Below, in pieces: positions 23,633 to 32,074 of a stretch of DNA of 64,000 bases. The notes beneath the pieces were generated by a model. The model saw nothing but the letters and a program-made list of their open reading frames with translations, did no database searches and had not been told where the DNA came from. Position numbers and translations under genes: made by a program. Source of the DNA: an uncultured Bacteroidales bacterium. Its GTDB lineage: Bacteria; Bacteroidota; Bacteroidia; Bacteroidales; Paludibacteraceae. Where the stretch lies: NCBI GenBank assembly GCA_946411385.1, contig CAMKDV010000007.1:1-64000 (forward strand), written 5' to 3'. Numbering within the stretch: the stretch's first letter is position 1; each line of letters starts with the position of its first letter.

Positions 23633-24820
23633 ATGAAAAAGTTTTTACTCGCAATTGCTGTTCTGCTGACTGCCAATTGCCAATTATCAAACGTTAATGC
23701 CCAGACCTATGTATGGAAGAACGGTCATCCGCTGGTAGAGGATCCTGACAGTATAACCTTCGTCAAGCCCGACATGGGTTTGCAGGTCGTCAGTTTGAAG
23801 ACGGATGCTGCCACGACGATAAAGTTCCTGTACCCGACCAAGGATTATGAGGGCAAGCCCATCTGGATGTCGGCGCAGATGTTGATTCCCAACAATCATG
23901 TGGAGTCCAAGCATATCAGCAAGATGGCTATGTGCAACCACTACACCATCACCCGTTCTGACGAATGTCCTACCAGTCCTACCCGCGAACTCGACCTGCC
24001 GGATATACTCGTTCCGTTAGGATTCACCGTGGTGTCATCCGACTATGAGGGTTTCGGCGAGACCGGTGACCGCGTGCAGGCGTACTGCTTCGGTGAGGCA
24101 AACGCGCGCGCATCGATCGATGCGCTGCTGGCTGCCCGCGAATGGCTCGTGAAAGAGGGCTACACGCTCAGCGATACAATCATCAACTACGGCTACTCGC
24201 AAGGCGGACAGACCACCGTGGCGGCTGTCAAACTCTCGCAGAGCGAATATCGCGGCAAGGTACACTTCATGAAGAGCTTCGCCGGCGCAGGACCATACGA
24301 CCTGAGGCTGACCTACAGGAAGTTCCTCGAGTGGGGCAAAATCGGACAGCCTGCCGTGCTGCCGCTCACCATCATAACCGTCAACGAGTTGATGCATATG
24401 GGGCTGGACTACAACACGGTGTTCCTCAATCCGCTGGCAAGCAACGTCAAGAGCTGGATCATATCCAAGAAGTTCAACACCGACGAACTCAAGGTACTGT
24501 TCGGCAACGACAGCGTGAAGTACTACATGCAGCCCGCCTATCTCGACTCGACCAACGCTTCGATAGAAGTCGTGCTGCGTGAGGTGGACAAGCATCGCCT
24601 GACCACCGGATGGGTGCCCGATGCCGACACCGATATCAAGATCTATCACTCCATGCGCGACGATATAGTAGCACCCGAGAACTCGGTGGATATGTATAAC
24701 TTCTTTGTGCAGAACGGTGTTACGGGAGCGGTATTGGATACCACGAGCCTTACAGGCTTGCACACCGCCTCCGGCACAACATTCGCCATGACCCTCATGA
24801 TGCAACTCATGATGTGGTAA
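23633..24820 (+). CDS. Secreted alpha/beta hydrolase (lipase-like)
   Basis: The 395-residue protein has a signal peptide (first 23 residues, ending NVNAQ) and an alpha/beta-hydrolase domain. The nucleophile elbow is NYGYSQGGQTT (Ser in GYSQGG), the acid is probably Asp in SMRDDIVAPENS and the His is in TGLHTASG, in the expected order. The early segment LDLPDILVPLGFTVVSSDYEGFG matches the secretory lipase/prolyl-peptidase-like group. The substrate is unknown; an ester or acyl group is likely. The neighbouring genes also encode exported proteins. Confidence 0.8.
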   Translation: MKKFLLAIAVLLTANCQLSNVNAQTYVWKNGHPLVEDPDSITFVKPDMGLQVVSLKTDAATTIKFLYPTKDYEGKPIWMSAQMLIPNNHVESKHISKMAMCNHYTITRSDECPTSPTRELDLPDILVPLGFTVVSSDYEGFGETGDRVQAYCFGEANARASIDALLAAREWLVKEGYTLSDTIINYGYSQGGQTTVAAVKLSQSEYRGKVHFMKSFAGAGPYDLRLTYRKFLEWGKIGQPAVLPLTIITVNELMHMGLDYNTVFLNPLASNVKSWIISKKFNTDELKVLFGNDSVKYYMQPAYLDSTNASIEVVLREVDKHRLTTGWVPDADTDIKIYHSMRDDIVAPENSVDMYNFFVQNGVTGAVLDTTSLTGLHTASGTTFAMTLMMQLMMW

Positions 24821-24940
24821 TCCGTGCTGTATTCCGGTTACGAAGTATGTCGTACTTATAAGGATCAAATAAGGGGCAAATCGAGGTCTCGTCCACCGGA
24901 TGAATAAACGGACTACAAAAATACATTGATCAATAACTAT
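24821..24940. other. Intergenic gap before the L,D-transpeptidase gene
   Basis: About 120 nt with an imperfect dyad (TCCGGT ... ACCGGA) and no recognisable -7/-33 pair. Nothing firm can be named here. Confidence 0.4.
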
Positions 24941-25558
24941 ATGAAACGAATGAATAAATGGATGCTGGCCGCCATCCTGATTATATGCGGCGCAAGTGTG
25001 GCAAGCGTGTTCACGGCATGCAAGGACAAGAACGCAGCCAAAGGCCAGCTGCTGGAAGTATATGACGTACAGGGCAGTGCCGCCAAAGCGCGTCTGACGG
25101 TGGATGGCAAGGTGCTATTCACCACCGACGTGTTTGTCGGCAAGAACGGTATCAACAAGACGGGTGAGGGCGACGCCAAGACACCTACCGGCACCTTGCG
25201 GCCGCTCAGCGCCTTCGGCATCAAGCCCAATCCGGGAACAACGATGCCGTATATCAACATCACTCCTTCACATTTTGCCTGTGACGAGGACTGCGAGTAC
25301 TACAACCAAATTATCGACACGGCTGTGGTGCACCATCCCTGCAAGGGCGAAGAGATGTACTCCTACCAGCCGCAGTACAACTACGGCATCGCTACCGACT
25401 TCAACAAGGAATGCGTCTATCCCAAGGGTAGCGCAATCTTTGTGCACGTGAAAGGTCAGAAGACCTACACCGGCGGATGCATCGCATTCGATGAGGACAA
25501 GATGATCGAGATCCTCAAGCACTGCGATATGTCGCTGGTGATTACGGTGAAAGAGTAA
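24941..25558 (+). CDS. L,D-transpeptidase family lipoprotein
   Basis: The 205-residue protein has a lipoprotein signal (ASVFTAC). The catalytic motif FVHVKGQKTYTGGCIAFDED contains the HX..(S/T)xGC arrangement of YkuD-type L,D-transpeptidases, and an earlier TPTGTLRPL block is the usual partner. Such enzymes form 3-3 crosslinks or attach proteins to peptidoglycan in the periplasm. The ATG at 24941 gives a normal signal peptide; a second ATG at 24950 is possible and a TTG at 24926 is not needed. Confidence 0.85.
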   Translation: MKRMNKWMLAAILIICGASVASVFTACKDKNAAKGQLLEVYDVQGSAAKARLTVDGKVLFTTDVFVGKNGINKTGEGDAKTPTGTLRPLSAFGIKPNPGTTMPYINITPSHFACDEDCEYYNQIIDTAVVHHPCKGEEMYSYQPQYNYGIATDFNKECVYPKGSAIFVHVKGQKTYTGGCIAFDEDKMIEILKHCDMSLVITVKE

Positions 25559-25579
25559 CTATCTGCAAATGTTTATCCC

Positions 25580-26593
25580 CTATGGTGCCAGGAAATGGCA
25601 CCAATGGTGGATGTCAGGAGTGCGGGCGTACTGGATGTCGCGAATGGCTTGGTAGAGCCGGGCACAGACGGCGCCGGCCTGTTCGCCGAACTCGTAGGTG
25701 ATGCCGTTGTCGGGATCGATGATGCGCGAGATGGGTGAGATAGCCGCTCCCGTGCCGCACGAGGCAGCTTCGGCGAACGTGCTGAGTTCCTCTACGGGGA
25801 TGCGCCGCTGCTCCACAGCGATGCCCAGGTCGCGGCAAATGGTCATCAGGCTGTCGTTGATGATGCTGGGCAGGATAGAGCGAGAGAGAGGCGTGACGTA
25901 GGTATTATCCTTTACGAGGAAGATGTTGGCTCCGCCGCACTCGTCGAGGCACTTATGCTCTTCGGAATCGAGGAAGAGTACTCCCAGCCCGGCTTCATGG
26001 GCAGGCTCGGTAGCCCGGAACGATGAGGCATAGTTGCCACCCACTTTCCATTGGCCTGTGCCGAGCGGAGCGGCACGATCCACATGGCGGTTGATGATGA
26101 ACGGCGTGGTGCCGAACCCTGCGGGGAAATACGGTCCGATAGGCGTCACCACGATGCAGAACTCAAACTCTTGTGCGGGACTGACGCCTACCTTGGGTGT
26201 CGTGCCGAACAATATAGGCCGGATATACAGGGTAGCGCCGGTCTCGTACGGCGGCAGGTAATCCACATTGCTGCGCACTGCCAGTTCCACAGCTTCGATG
26301 AACAGGTCGGTCGGAACCGGTGCCATGTACATCGCTTCGGCCGACTGTTGCATACGCCGCGCGTTCATCTCCGGTCGGAAGATGCTGATGCGTCCGTCCA
26401 CGGTGCGGTAGGCTTTCAGTCCCTCGAACGCCTCCTGGGCATACTGCAGCGCCGTGGCGGCAGCATGTACGCTGATCATCGGGTCGGTCGTGGCGTAAGG
26501 TTTGCTCCAGGCGCCGTTAGCGTAATGACTGCGGACGATATAGTCCGTAGGTGTATACGAAAAAGTAAGATGAGTCCAGTCTATTTGTTTCAA
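25580..26593 (-). CDS. ilvE: Branched-chain amino acid aminotransferase
   Basis: The 337-residue class IV PLP aminotransferase performs the last step of leucine, isoleucine and valine synthesis. The PLP lysine lies in QWKVGGNYASSF, and ALQYAQEAFEGLKAYR, LYIRPILFGTTP and ASCGTGAAISPI are further family blocks. It is the last gene of a leftward unit with dapB, lepB and the WbqC-like gene; its start is preceded by about 100 bp of GTTAAGCY octamers. Confidence 0.95.
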   Translation of the reverse strand: MKQIDWTHLTFSYTPTDYIVRSHYANGAWSKPYATTDPMISVHAAATALQYAQEAFEGLKAYRTVDGRISIFRPEMNARRMQQSAEAMYMAPVPTDLFIEAVELAVRSNVDYLPPYETGATLYIRPILFGTTPKVGVSPAQEFEFCIVVTPIGPYFPAGFGTTPFIINRHVDRAAPLGTGQWKVGGNYASSFRATEPAHEAGLGVLFLDSEEHKCLDECGGANIFLVKDNTYVTPLSRSILPSIINDSLMTICRDLGIAVEQRRIPVEELSTFAEAASCGTGAAISPISRIIDPDNGITYEFGEQAGAVCARLYQAIRDIQYARTPDIHHWCHFLAP

Positions 26594-26597
26594 AGCG

Positions 26598-26703
26598 TTA
26601 AACTGTTAAATTGTTAAGCTGTTAAGCCGTTAAGCTGTTAAGCCGTTAAGCTGTTAAGCCGTTAAGCCGTTAAGCTGTTAAGCCGTTAAGCTGTTAAATG
26701 GTT
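26598..26703. repeat. Tandem octamer GTTAAGCY tract
   Basis: About 13 units of GTTAA plus three variable bases fill the gap between ilvE and the WbqC-like gene, reaching into the last codons of the latter. C/T alternation gives a higher-order 16-bp pattern. Confidence 0.85.
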
Positions 26704-27215
26704 AGTTCGGGTCCGAACTCCATCAGTTCGTCCACTATGCTTATGCCGTTGCCCCAGTACTGCTCCAGGTCGGTGGCAGCGAACTGCTGTGTACGTTCTG
26801 GCTTCCGGGCAGGCTTGGCGGGTTGGTTGCTTATCAGGCGGAGGATGATGTCGTGCAATGCATCGTTCAGGTCGACGAGCCATCGGGTCTCGTGCTGATA
26901 GAGCGGAGCAAAGAAGTCGGCATAATAGTCCCAATAAGGCGTCTTGCCGTAGGCGCTACGCAGTGCCATCCAGTGTTGGTGCTGCCAGTGTTGCTGGTAA
27001 CTGATTTGCACATCGCGCGTGAGCTGTTTGTGCTCCACGCGGAGGACGGGTACGGTCAGTGCCACTTCACGGCCTTGGGCATCGTGGATCAGGCAACGGT
27101 TGCGGCAGGTCTGCTTGACGAACGACTCCTGTACTTCTATCTGCACGTCGCCTTGGGCAGCGAAGTACGCTTCGTACCATGCTTTGGGCGCCATATATGC
27201 CGTAGGCAATACCAT
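26694..27215 (-). CDS. WbqC-like family protein
   Basis: The 173-residue protein matches the WbqC-like family: LPTAYMAPKAWYEAYFAA at the start, RNRCLIHDAQGREVALTVPV, and the ALRSAYGKTPYWDYYADFFAPLY core. The family is named after a gene in an O-antigen cluster, but the reaction is not established. It is flanked on both sides by tracts of the same octamer family, and its last codons lie in the left tract. It is probably cotranscribed with lepB and ilvE. Confidence 0.85.
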   Translation of the reverse strand: MVLPTAYMAPKAWYEAYFAAQGDVQIEVQESFVKQTCRNRCLIHDAQGREVALTVPVLRVEHKQLTRDVQISYQQHWQHQHWMALRSAYGKTPYWDYYADFFAPLYQHETRWLVDLNDALHDIILRLISNQPAKPARKPERTQQFAATDLEQYWGNGISIVDELMEFGPELTI

Positions 27216-27218
27216 CCG

Positions 27219-27294
27219 TTAAACCGTTAAATCGTTAAGCCGTTAAACCGTTAAGCCGTTAAATCGTTAAGCTGTTAAACCGTTAAGCTGTTAA
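27219..27294. repeat. Tandem octamer GTTAARYY tract
   Basis: Ten GTTAA-plus-three-base units lie between the WbqC-like start and the lepB stop. The unit sequence and 8-bp period match the tract at 26598-26703. Confidence 0.85.
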
Positions 27295-28727
27295 TAAGCA
27301 TGCATGCCTATGCGGTTCCAGCGGATGTGGCCACTGAACCACGGCTGGTCTTTCTCGATGCTCAGCCATACGAAAATCGGTTGGCCTACGATATGATCTT
27401 CCGGCACGAAGCCCCAATAGCGGCTGTCGGCACTGTTATGCCGGTTGTCGCCCATCATCCAATAGTAATCCATATCGAAGGTATAGTCTTCTCCCACATG
27501 CATCGTTTTGAACTCGTAGGCGTCGGCTATGCGCTTGTATATGTGATAGTTCTCTTCGGTGATGCGGATGATATCACCTTTCTTCGGCAGGTATATTGGT
27601 CCGTAGTTATCGCGCGTCCATTGAGTATGTCCGATGGGATAGACTGCTCCGGCATAGGCGGCTGACTCTACCTCCAGATGTGTCACGTGCGGGTTTTTCT
27701 GCAGCTGCTCTTTCATCTCGACGGTCAGCGGGAAATGATAGATGCCGGGCTGCACCAGATGGCGGTCGTCCTTGCTGATACCTAATTTGGTGAGGTACGA
27801 AGCCGAGAAAACATGCCCGTCGGTATATACGAAGTAGTTGAGCTGTGCATACGGATGCGTCGGCTCTTGCTCCCATTGGGCGTCGGCATCGTCCGTGGAT
27901 TTGATGTAGATGATGTTGTCGATGATCTTCAGGCTGTCGCCGGGTGTACCTACGCAGCGCTTCACGTAATTCTCACGCCTGTCTACGGGGCGCGTGGTGA
28001 GGTGCTTCATATCCTGTGGAGTGATGCCATAGTAGCGCAGTGCCCCTATGCCTTGCGTTTGGGCTATGTAGCGGAGCGTGTAGTAGTCGGGGTTCTCATG
28101 GCCAACCACCACGGTATCGCCTGCCGGGAAATTGAACACTACGATATCACCTTTCTGCGGACTCTTCCAGCCTGCCAGACGCTTGTACTGCCAATGCGGG
28201 TTGTCCATGTAGCTCTTGCCGCCTCCCAGCCAGTTGGGGAAGGTGTGTTGCACCAGCGGCATCGACAGTGGCGTCTGCGGCACACGAGCGCCGTAGCCCA
28301 TCTTCGATACGTACAGGAAATCACCCACCCGCAATGTTTTCTCCAGCGAGGAGGAAGGTATCTGGTAGTTCTGGAAGATATAGATGTTGATGAAGTACAC
28401 CGCCACCAGCGCAAATACGATCGCATCTACCCACGAGCATATCGTGTACAGCAGCGGTTTGGCATCGGGATTGGCTCGTTCGCCTTTGTCCGCAGGCTTA
28501 TACTTGCGCCACCAGCTCCAGTTGATATATTTGGTGGTGAAGGCGTCGGCTATCAGCGGCAACAACAGCAGCCACCACAGGCTCTTCCAGTCGCCCCATG
28601 CTACCCAGAGAACGAAGATGATATACAGTGAGCACCATACGGCGGCACGAACAAATCCTCCGCGAGGTGCGTCCAATATTCGGTTCTTAAATGATTTCAT
28701 TCGGTTAGTGTTATTATTCAAATCCAT
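27291..28727 (-). CDS. lepB: Signal peptidase I (long Bacteroidetes form)
   Basis: This inner-membrane serine protease removes signal peptides from exported proteins. Catalytic Ser is in [11 protein letters not shown] and the general-base Lys in [14 protein letters not shown]; the C-terminal [16 protein letters not shown] is the conserved box E. Membrane segments lie at about residues 25-60 and 95-120. At 478 residues it is the long form, with an insertion between boxes of the kind seen in Bacteroidetes. The ATG at 28727 overlaps the end of dapB by 14 nt; an ATG at 28700 would leave a 13-nt gap and is equally plausible. Confidence 0.95.
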   Translation of the reverse strand: MDLNNNTNRMKSFKNRILDAPRGGFVRAAVWCSLYIIFVLWVAWGDWKSLWWLLLLPLIADAFTTKYINWSWWRKYKPADKGERANPDAKPLLYTICSWVDAIVFALVAVYFINIYIFQNYQIPSSSLEKTLRVGDFLYVSKMGYGARVPQTPLSMPLVQHTFPNWLGGGKSYMDNPHWQYKRLAGWKSPQKGDIVVFNFPAGDTVVVGHENPDYYTLRYIAQTQGIGALRYYGITPQDMKHLTTRPVDRRENYVKRCVGTPGDSLKIIDNIIYIKSTDDADAQWEQEPTHPYAQLNYFVYTDGHVFSASYLTKLGISKDDRHLVQPGIYHFPLTVEMKEQLQKNPHVTHLEVESAAYAGAVYPIGHTQWTRDNYGPIYLPKKGDIIRITEENYHIYKRIADAYEFKTMHVGEDYTFDMDYYWMMGDNRHNSADSRYWGFVPEDHIVGQPIFVWLSIEKDQPWFSGHIRWNRIGMHAY

Positions 28728-29394
28728 AAATGTCTTTCAGTTCCATCCATCCGCGCTTGCCGGCTATCTGTTCGGCGGCAATCACGGCTCCCAGAGCAAA
28801 TCCCTTGCGCGATTTGGCTTCGTGGCGGAGGGTAAGTATATCTGCCTCGCTCTGCCATTGTATCTCGTGAATGCCCGGCACTTCGCCCTCACGAACGGAC
28901 TCTATCCGTACGTCCGTTTCTCCGGCAGCTATGATCTGTTCGCGCAGACTGACCGCCGTGCCCGATGGTGCATCCAGTTTGTGTACGTGATGCACTTCCG
29001 TGATAGCGGGCGTGTAGCCGCCTACGCTGTGCAATAATCGTGCCAAACGCGCATTGATGGCAAAAAGAATATTCACCCCTATGCTGTAGTTGCTGCTCCA
29101 CACCACTGCCGGATGATCCTTGCCTTGCCACTCGGCCCGCAACGCCTGCACATCCCAGCCGGTGGTACCGCTTACTACCGGCACGCCCAGCGCCACAGCG
29201 GCACGCACGTTAGCCGCAGCCGCATCCGGACGGCTGAACTCAATAGCTACATCTGCCGTGCGAAACGCTTCGCTGTCAAACGTGTCAGCTGAGCATAGCG
29301 GGTCGATGATACTTACCACCTGATGTCCGCGCTGTTGGGCCACAGAGGCTATCATCTGCCCCATCTTGCCATAACCGATTAGTGCAATTTTCAT
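28714..29394 (-). CDS. dapB: 4-hydroxy-tetrahydrodipicolinate reductase
   Basis: The NAD(P)H-dependent reductase of the diaminopimelate/lysine pathway. At 226 residues it is slightly shorter than the E. coli protein. The nucleotide loop is [15 protein letters not shown]; the catalytic block is [15 protein letters not shown], with the His pair and Lys in their normal places. It is the promoter-proximal gene of a leftward unit dapB-lepB-wbqC-like-ilvE. Confidence 0.97.
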   Translation of the reverse strand: MKIALIGYGKMGQMIASVAQQRGHQVVSIIDPLCSADTFDSEAFRTADVAIEFSRPDAAAANVRAAVALGVPVVSGTTGWDVQALRAEWQGKDHPAVVWSSNYSIGVNILFAINARLARLLHSVGGYTPAITEVHHVHKLDAPSGTAVSLREQIIAAGETDVRIESVREGEVPGIHEIQWQSEADILTLRHEAKSRKGFALGAVIAAEQIAGKRGWMELKDIYGFE

Positions 29395-29416
29395 CTTTCC
29401 TATCCGATTTGAACTG

Positions 29417-29448
29417 CAAAGTTACGAAAAAAAATGCACATTTGCAAA
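29417..29448 (-). promoter_or_regulatory. dapB promoter
   Basis: Exact TTTG (29448-29445), 20 nt, TAACTTTG (29424-29417) on the minus strand. Confidence 0.88.
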
Positions 29449-29573
29449 TCTATATGCACGAAAAGTAAAAAAAATGGTAATTTTTCAGATTTTTCGAATA
29501 TTCGTACTGCTCGACCTTATCAATCAGTTAGGCAGTTTTGATGACATTTTTCTTCCTTTTTTGAATGAAAAAA

Positions 29574-29605
29574 TTTGCAAATATCAAAAATTTTTTGTAT
29601 CTTTG
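29574..29605 (+). promoter_or_regulatory. Orphan promoter in the dapB-yicC gap
   Basis: Exact TTTG (29574-29577), 20 nt, TATCTTTG (29598-29605). It is not directly upstream of any annotated gene; yicC has its own promoter 500 bp downstream. Confidence 0.8.
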
Positions 29606-29643
29606 TATCAGATTTCAAAGGAAGAGGAGATCCGGACGATTTT

Positions 29644-29718
29644 ATGATGTCAGGCGTAGGTAATACATCCGAACTTTGGAATTATATCCTACACGGAATC
29701 AACCTGTTAAGGGTTTAG
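29644..29718 (+). CDS. Possible 24-residue small protein or leader peptide
   Basis: ATG at 29644 opens 24 codons ending TAG at 29716, reading MMSGVGNTSELWNYILHGIN and four more residues (LLRV). It lies about 35 nt downstream of the predicted transcription start of the orphan promoter and inside the inverted-repeat segment. The C-terminal half is moderately hydrophobic. There is no homolog I recognise, and an ORF of this length can arise by chance; the RNA itself may be the product. Confidence 0.3.
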   Translation: MMSGVGNTSELWNYILHGINLLRV

Positions 29719-29736
29719 GAAGAGAAAACTGCCTAA

Positions 29737-29867
29737 AAATTTCACGTATAACTTATTGATTTACAAAAGAGAAGCCTCGGGAAGTTCCTATGAGGTTTCT
29801 ATGTGTTTCCTATGAACTATATAGTTTGGTCTGTGGATGGCAGGTGGCAGGTAGGTGGATGGGCCGG
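29737..29867. other. Non-coding stretch with TTCCTATGA repeats
   Basis: TTCCTATGA occurs twice (near 29785 and 29808) with TTTCTATG between. No gene is visible. It continues into a purine-rich tract. Confidence 0.4.
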
Positions 29868-29951
29868 TGGAGAGAGATGAGAGAGAGATGAGAGAGAGGT
29901 GAGAGAGAGGGAGGTAAGAGAGAGAGGGAGGTAAGAGAGAGGGAAGAGGGA
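29868..29951 (+). repeat. Purine-only GAGAGAGRTGAGAGA tract
   Basis: About 84 bp consist almost only of A and G on the plus strand, built from GAGAGA, GATGAGAGA and GGAGGTAAGAGA words. Such mirror-symmetric purine tracts can form triplex DNA in vitro; here it is simply a degenerate repeat 150 bp upstream of the yicC promoter. Confidence 0.75.
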
Positions 29952-29959
29952 AATGAAAC

Positions 29960-29976
29960 GGTGACAGACTGTCACC
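29960..29976. promoter_or_regulatory. 17-nt perfect dyad GGTGACAG-A-CTGTCACC
   Basis: An exact palindrome with a central A about 120 bp upstream of the yicC promoter. It resembles a dimeric regulator operator or a short hairpin; no T-tract follows. Confidence 0.4.
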
Positions 29977-30097
29977 AGTTGAAATCGCCGGCTGATGAAA
30001 GAACTGCCCTTTGAAGACATTTAGAAATAGATTTTTGCCCTATTCTGCGACAAAAGTGATCTTTTCTTCGGGCTGAGGGAACAAAATCGCAAAATTA

Positions 30098-30129
30098 TTT
30101 GCAAATGTGCATTTTTTTTTGTAAATTTG
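30098..30129 (+). promoter_or_regulatory. yicC promoter
   Basis: Exact TTTG (30098-30101), 20 nt, TAAATTTG (30122-30129). Confidence 0.82.
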
Positions 30130-30175
30130 CAGGCAATTAGTGAACCGCAATCAACAACAAACACATCATATCATC

Positions 30176-31084
30176 ATGATAGAATCAATGACAGGGTTCG
30201 GGAAGGCCGAGCGGATCATAGGAGGACGGCGACTGATCGTGGAGATCAAAAGCCTCAACTCCAAACAGCTGGATTTGAATATGCGTCTGCATCCGTCGCT
30301 TCGCGCGATGGACTTATCTATCCGCAGTATGCTGGCACCGCGTCTGGAGCGTGGCAAGGTAGATATCAGTCTGTCGCTGGAGGAGGTGCTACAGGCAGAA
30401 GGGTGCAGCATCACGCCCGTGCATCGTGAAGCCTACAAGTACCACATGCAGGAGTTGGCAGAACTTTGTCCGGCACTGAGCGAGGCAGAACGCGCGATGC
30501 TGGTGTTGCGCATGCCGGATGTCATCCGCCCCGCAGAGCCACAAGAACCTACCGAGGAAGAGCAGACGATGATCGTACAGGCTATAGAGGAAGCCATGGA
30601 GCATTTCAGCGCTTTCCGCAAGCAGGAAGGCAAAGCCCTGGAGGCAATGTTTACCGAGAAACTATATGCCATAGCCGCCTTGCTCGCAGAAGTAGAGCCG
30701 TACGAGAAGAACCGCGTGGAAAGGATTCGCCAACATCTGCTCGGCGGCTTGGACAAGCTGGCAGAGGAGACCCGCACGAAAGTAGACAGCAACCGTCTGG
30801 AGCAAGAGATGATCTTCTACCTGGAGAAACTGGACATCACGGAGGAGAAAGTGCGCCTGACGAACCACATCCGCTATTTCCGCGAGACGATGAGTCAGCC
30901 GGCAGCGGTCAGCGGTCAGCAGTCAGCGGGTGTGGGCAAGAAACTCGGCTTCATTGCCCAAGAGATGGGACGCGAGATCAACACGCTGGGTAGCAAGAGC
31001 AACCAGAGCGAGATGCAGATCATCGTAGTGAAGATGAAAGACCTGCTGGAGCAGATCAAGGAGCAGGTACTGAATGTACTCTAA
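30176..31084 (+). CDS. yicC: YicC-family endoribonuclease-like protein
   Basis: The 302-residue protein begins with the family N-terminus MIESMTGFGKAERII and ends with KLGFIAQEMGREINTLGSKSN followed by VKMKDLLEQIKEQVLNVL, both diagnostic of YicC, which is linked to RNA decay and stress survival. The ATG at 30176 matches the family start; the frame upstream opens at a GTG that is not needed. The linker before KKLGF holds about ten extra residues (QPAAVSGQQSAG) encoded by GTCAGC-word repeats at 30905-30930, an in-frame insertion. Confidence 0.93.
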   Translation: MIESMTGFGKAERIIGGRRLIVEIKSLNSKQLDLNMRLHPSLRAMDLSIRSMLAPRLERGKVDISLSLEEVLQAEGCSITPVHREAYKYHMQELAELCPALSEAERAMLVLRMPDVIRPAEPQEPTEEEQTMIVQAIEEAMEHFSAFRKQEGKALEAMFTEKLYAIAALLAEVEPYEKNRVERIRQHLLGGLDKLAEETRTKVDSNRLEQEMIFYLEKLDITEEKVRLTNHIRYFRETMSQPAAVSGQQSAGVGKKLGFIAQEMGREINTLGSKSNQSEMQIIVVKMKDLLEQIKEQVLNVL

Positions 31085-31089
31085 TCAGC

Positions 31090-32070
31090 TTATCTCTGCT
31101 TGAGGATGACATAGATGATCACCGGTGCAGCTATCAGCGACGATAGTGTGGAGATAGGCAATGAGAGCGCAAGGCTGTAAGCAGCAAGCGAGACCAGACA
31201 ATCGCAGAAAAGCAAGATATTGGCGCCCAACAATGCACAAGCGGGAACGGTAAGGCGATGGTTGGAGGTATGCATGATGCCTCGCGCCAGATGGGGAACA
31301 GCCACGCCGATAAAAGCTATGGGTCCGCACCAAGCCGTCACGCCGCCGGCAAGCAGCGAGGTGGCAAGCACGATCAGCGTGCGGGTGTTGCGGATATTGA
31401 CGCCCAAGGCACGCGCATAATTTTCTCCAAGCAGCATGCCGTTCAGGGGCTTGAGCAGCAGCACGACCAATACCGCACCTACAAGCAGCACAACAGCCAT
31501 CGTAGCCAATTCGTTCCAGCCGACGGAAGAGAGCGAGCCTAAGGTCCAGACGATAAAGAGCTTGAGCGCGTCAGGGTTGGCGATGTTCTGCATGATATTG
31601 ACCAGCGCTCCGGCTACCGCACCGATCATCATACCTACGATAAGCAGGCTGACATTACTCTTCACTTTTCCCGCCACACTCATCACGAGCAGCAGTACCA
31701 GCGTAGAGCCGATGATGGCTGCCACGGCTATAGTGCCCGCTCCCGCGCGTACCATACCGAAGATGGATGTACACATCACCACGAACGCCACACCCAGACT
31801 GGCACCCGAGCTGACACCCAGGATATATGGTCCTGCCAGCGGATTGCGGAAGAGCGTCTGCATCAGTATGCCGCTCACGCTCAGGGCACTGCCGGCAAGG
31901 ATAGCCGTAAGCGCCTTAGGCAGACGGATATTGATAAGGATATGCCGATAGAGTTCGCCTTGCTCACGCAAAGAGAAGATTGTGCTGCCCAGACACAAAT
32001 CAGTCAGGAACAATCCCGCCAGACTGAGGCACAAAAAAAGGAACAATATGATGTGCTTTTTTGCTTTCAT
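31090..32070 (-). CDS. FecCD/BtuC-type iron or cobalamin ABC permease
   Basis: The 326-residue protein has about nine membrane segments and the family motifs LPKALTAILAGSALSVSGILMQ and NPLAGPYILGVSSGASLG, as in permeases for siderophores, haem or vitamin B12. Near the C-terminus WCGPIAFIGVAVPHLAR is the ATPase-coupling region. The ATP-binding and substrate-binding partners are not adjacent, so the substrate cannot be inferred. The promoter's -7 box ends only 4 nt before the ATG, implying a leaderless or nearly leaderless mRNA. It converges on yicC. Confidence 0.9.
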   Translation of the reverse strand: MKAKKHIILFLFLCLSLAGLFLTDLCLGSTIFSLREQGELYRHILINIRLPKALTAILAGSALSVSGILMQTLFRNPLAGPYILGVSSGASLGVAFVVMCTSIFGMVRAGAGTIAVAAIIGSTLVLLLVMSVAGKVKSNVSLLIVGMMIGAVAGALVNIMQNIANPDALKLFIVWTLGSLSSVGWNELATMAVVLLVGAVLVVLLLKPLNGMLLGENYARALGVNIRNTRTLIVLATSLLAGGVTAWCGPIAFIGVAVPHLARGIMHTSNHRLTVPACALLGANILLFCDCLVSLAAYSLALSLPISTLSSLIAAPVIIYVILKQR

Positions 32071-32074
32071 GCTA

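Larger units (their letters stand above)
29528..29736. other. Promoter-containing segment bounded by 12-bp inverted repeats
   Basis: TTAGGCAGTTTT at 29528-29539 and its exact reverse complement AAAACTGCCTAA at 29725-29736 bracket 185 bp that holds a full promoter (29574-29605) and a 24-codon ORF. Invertible promoters in Bacteroides have this layout, but no recombinase is encoded nearby and the repeats are short. Confidence 0.45.

Noticed and set aside
29528..29736. MITE or insertion sequence
   Set aside because: No target-site duplication is visible next to the 12-bp repeats and no transposase is encoded; the invertible-promoter reading is kept as a hypothesis only.
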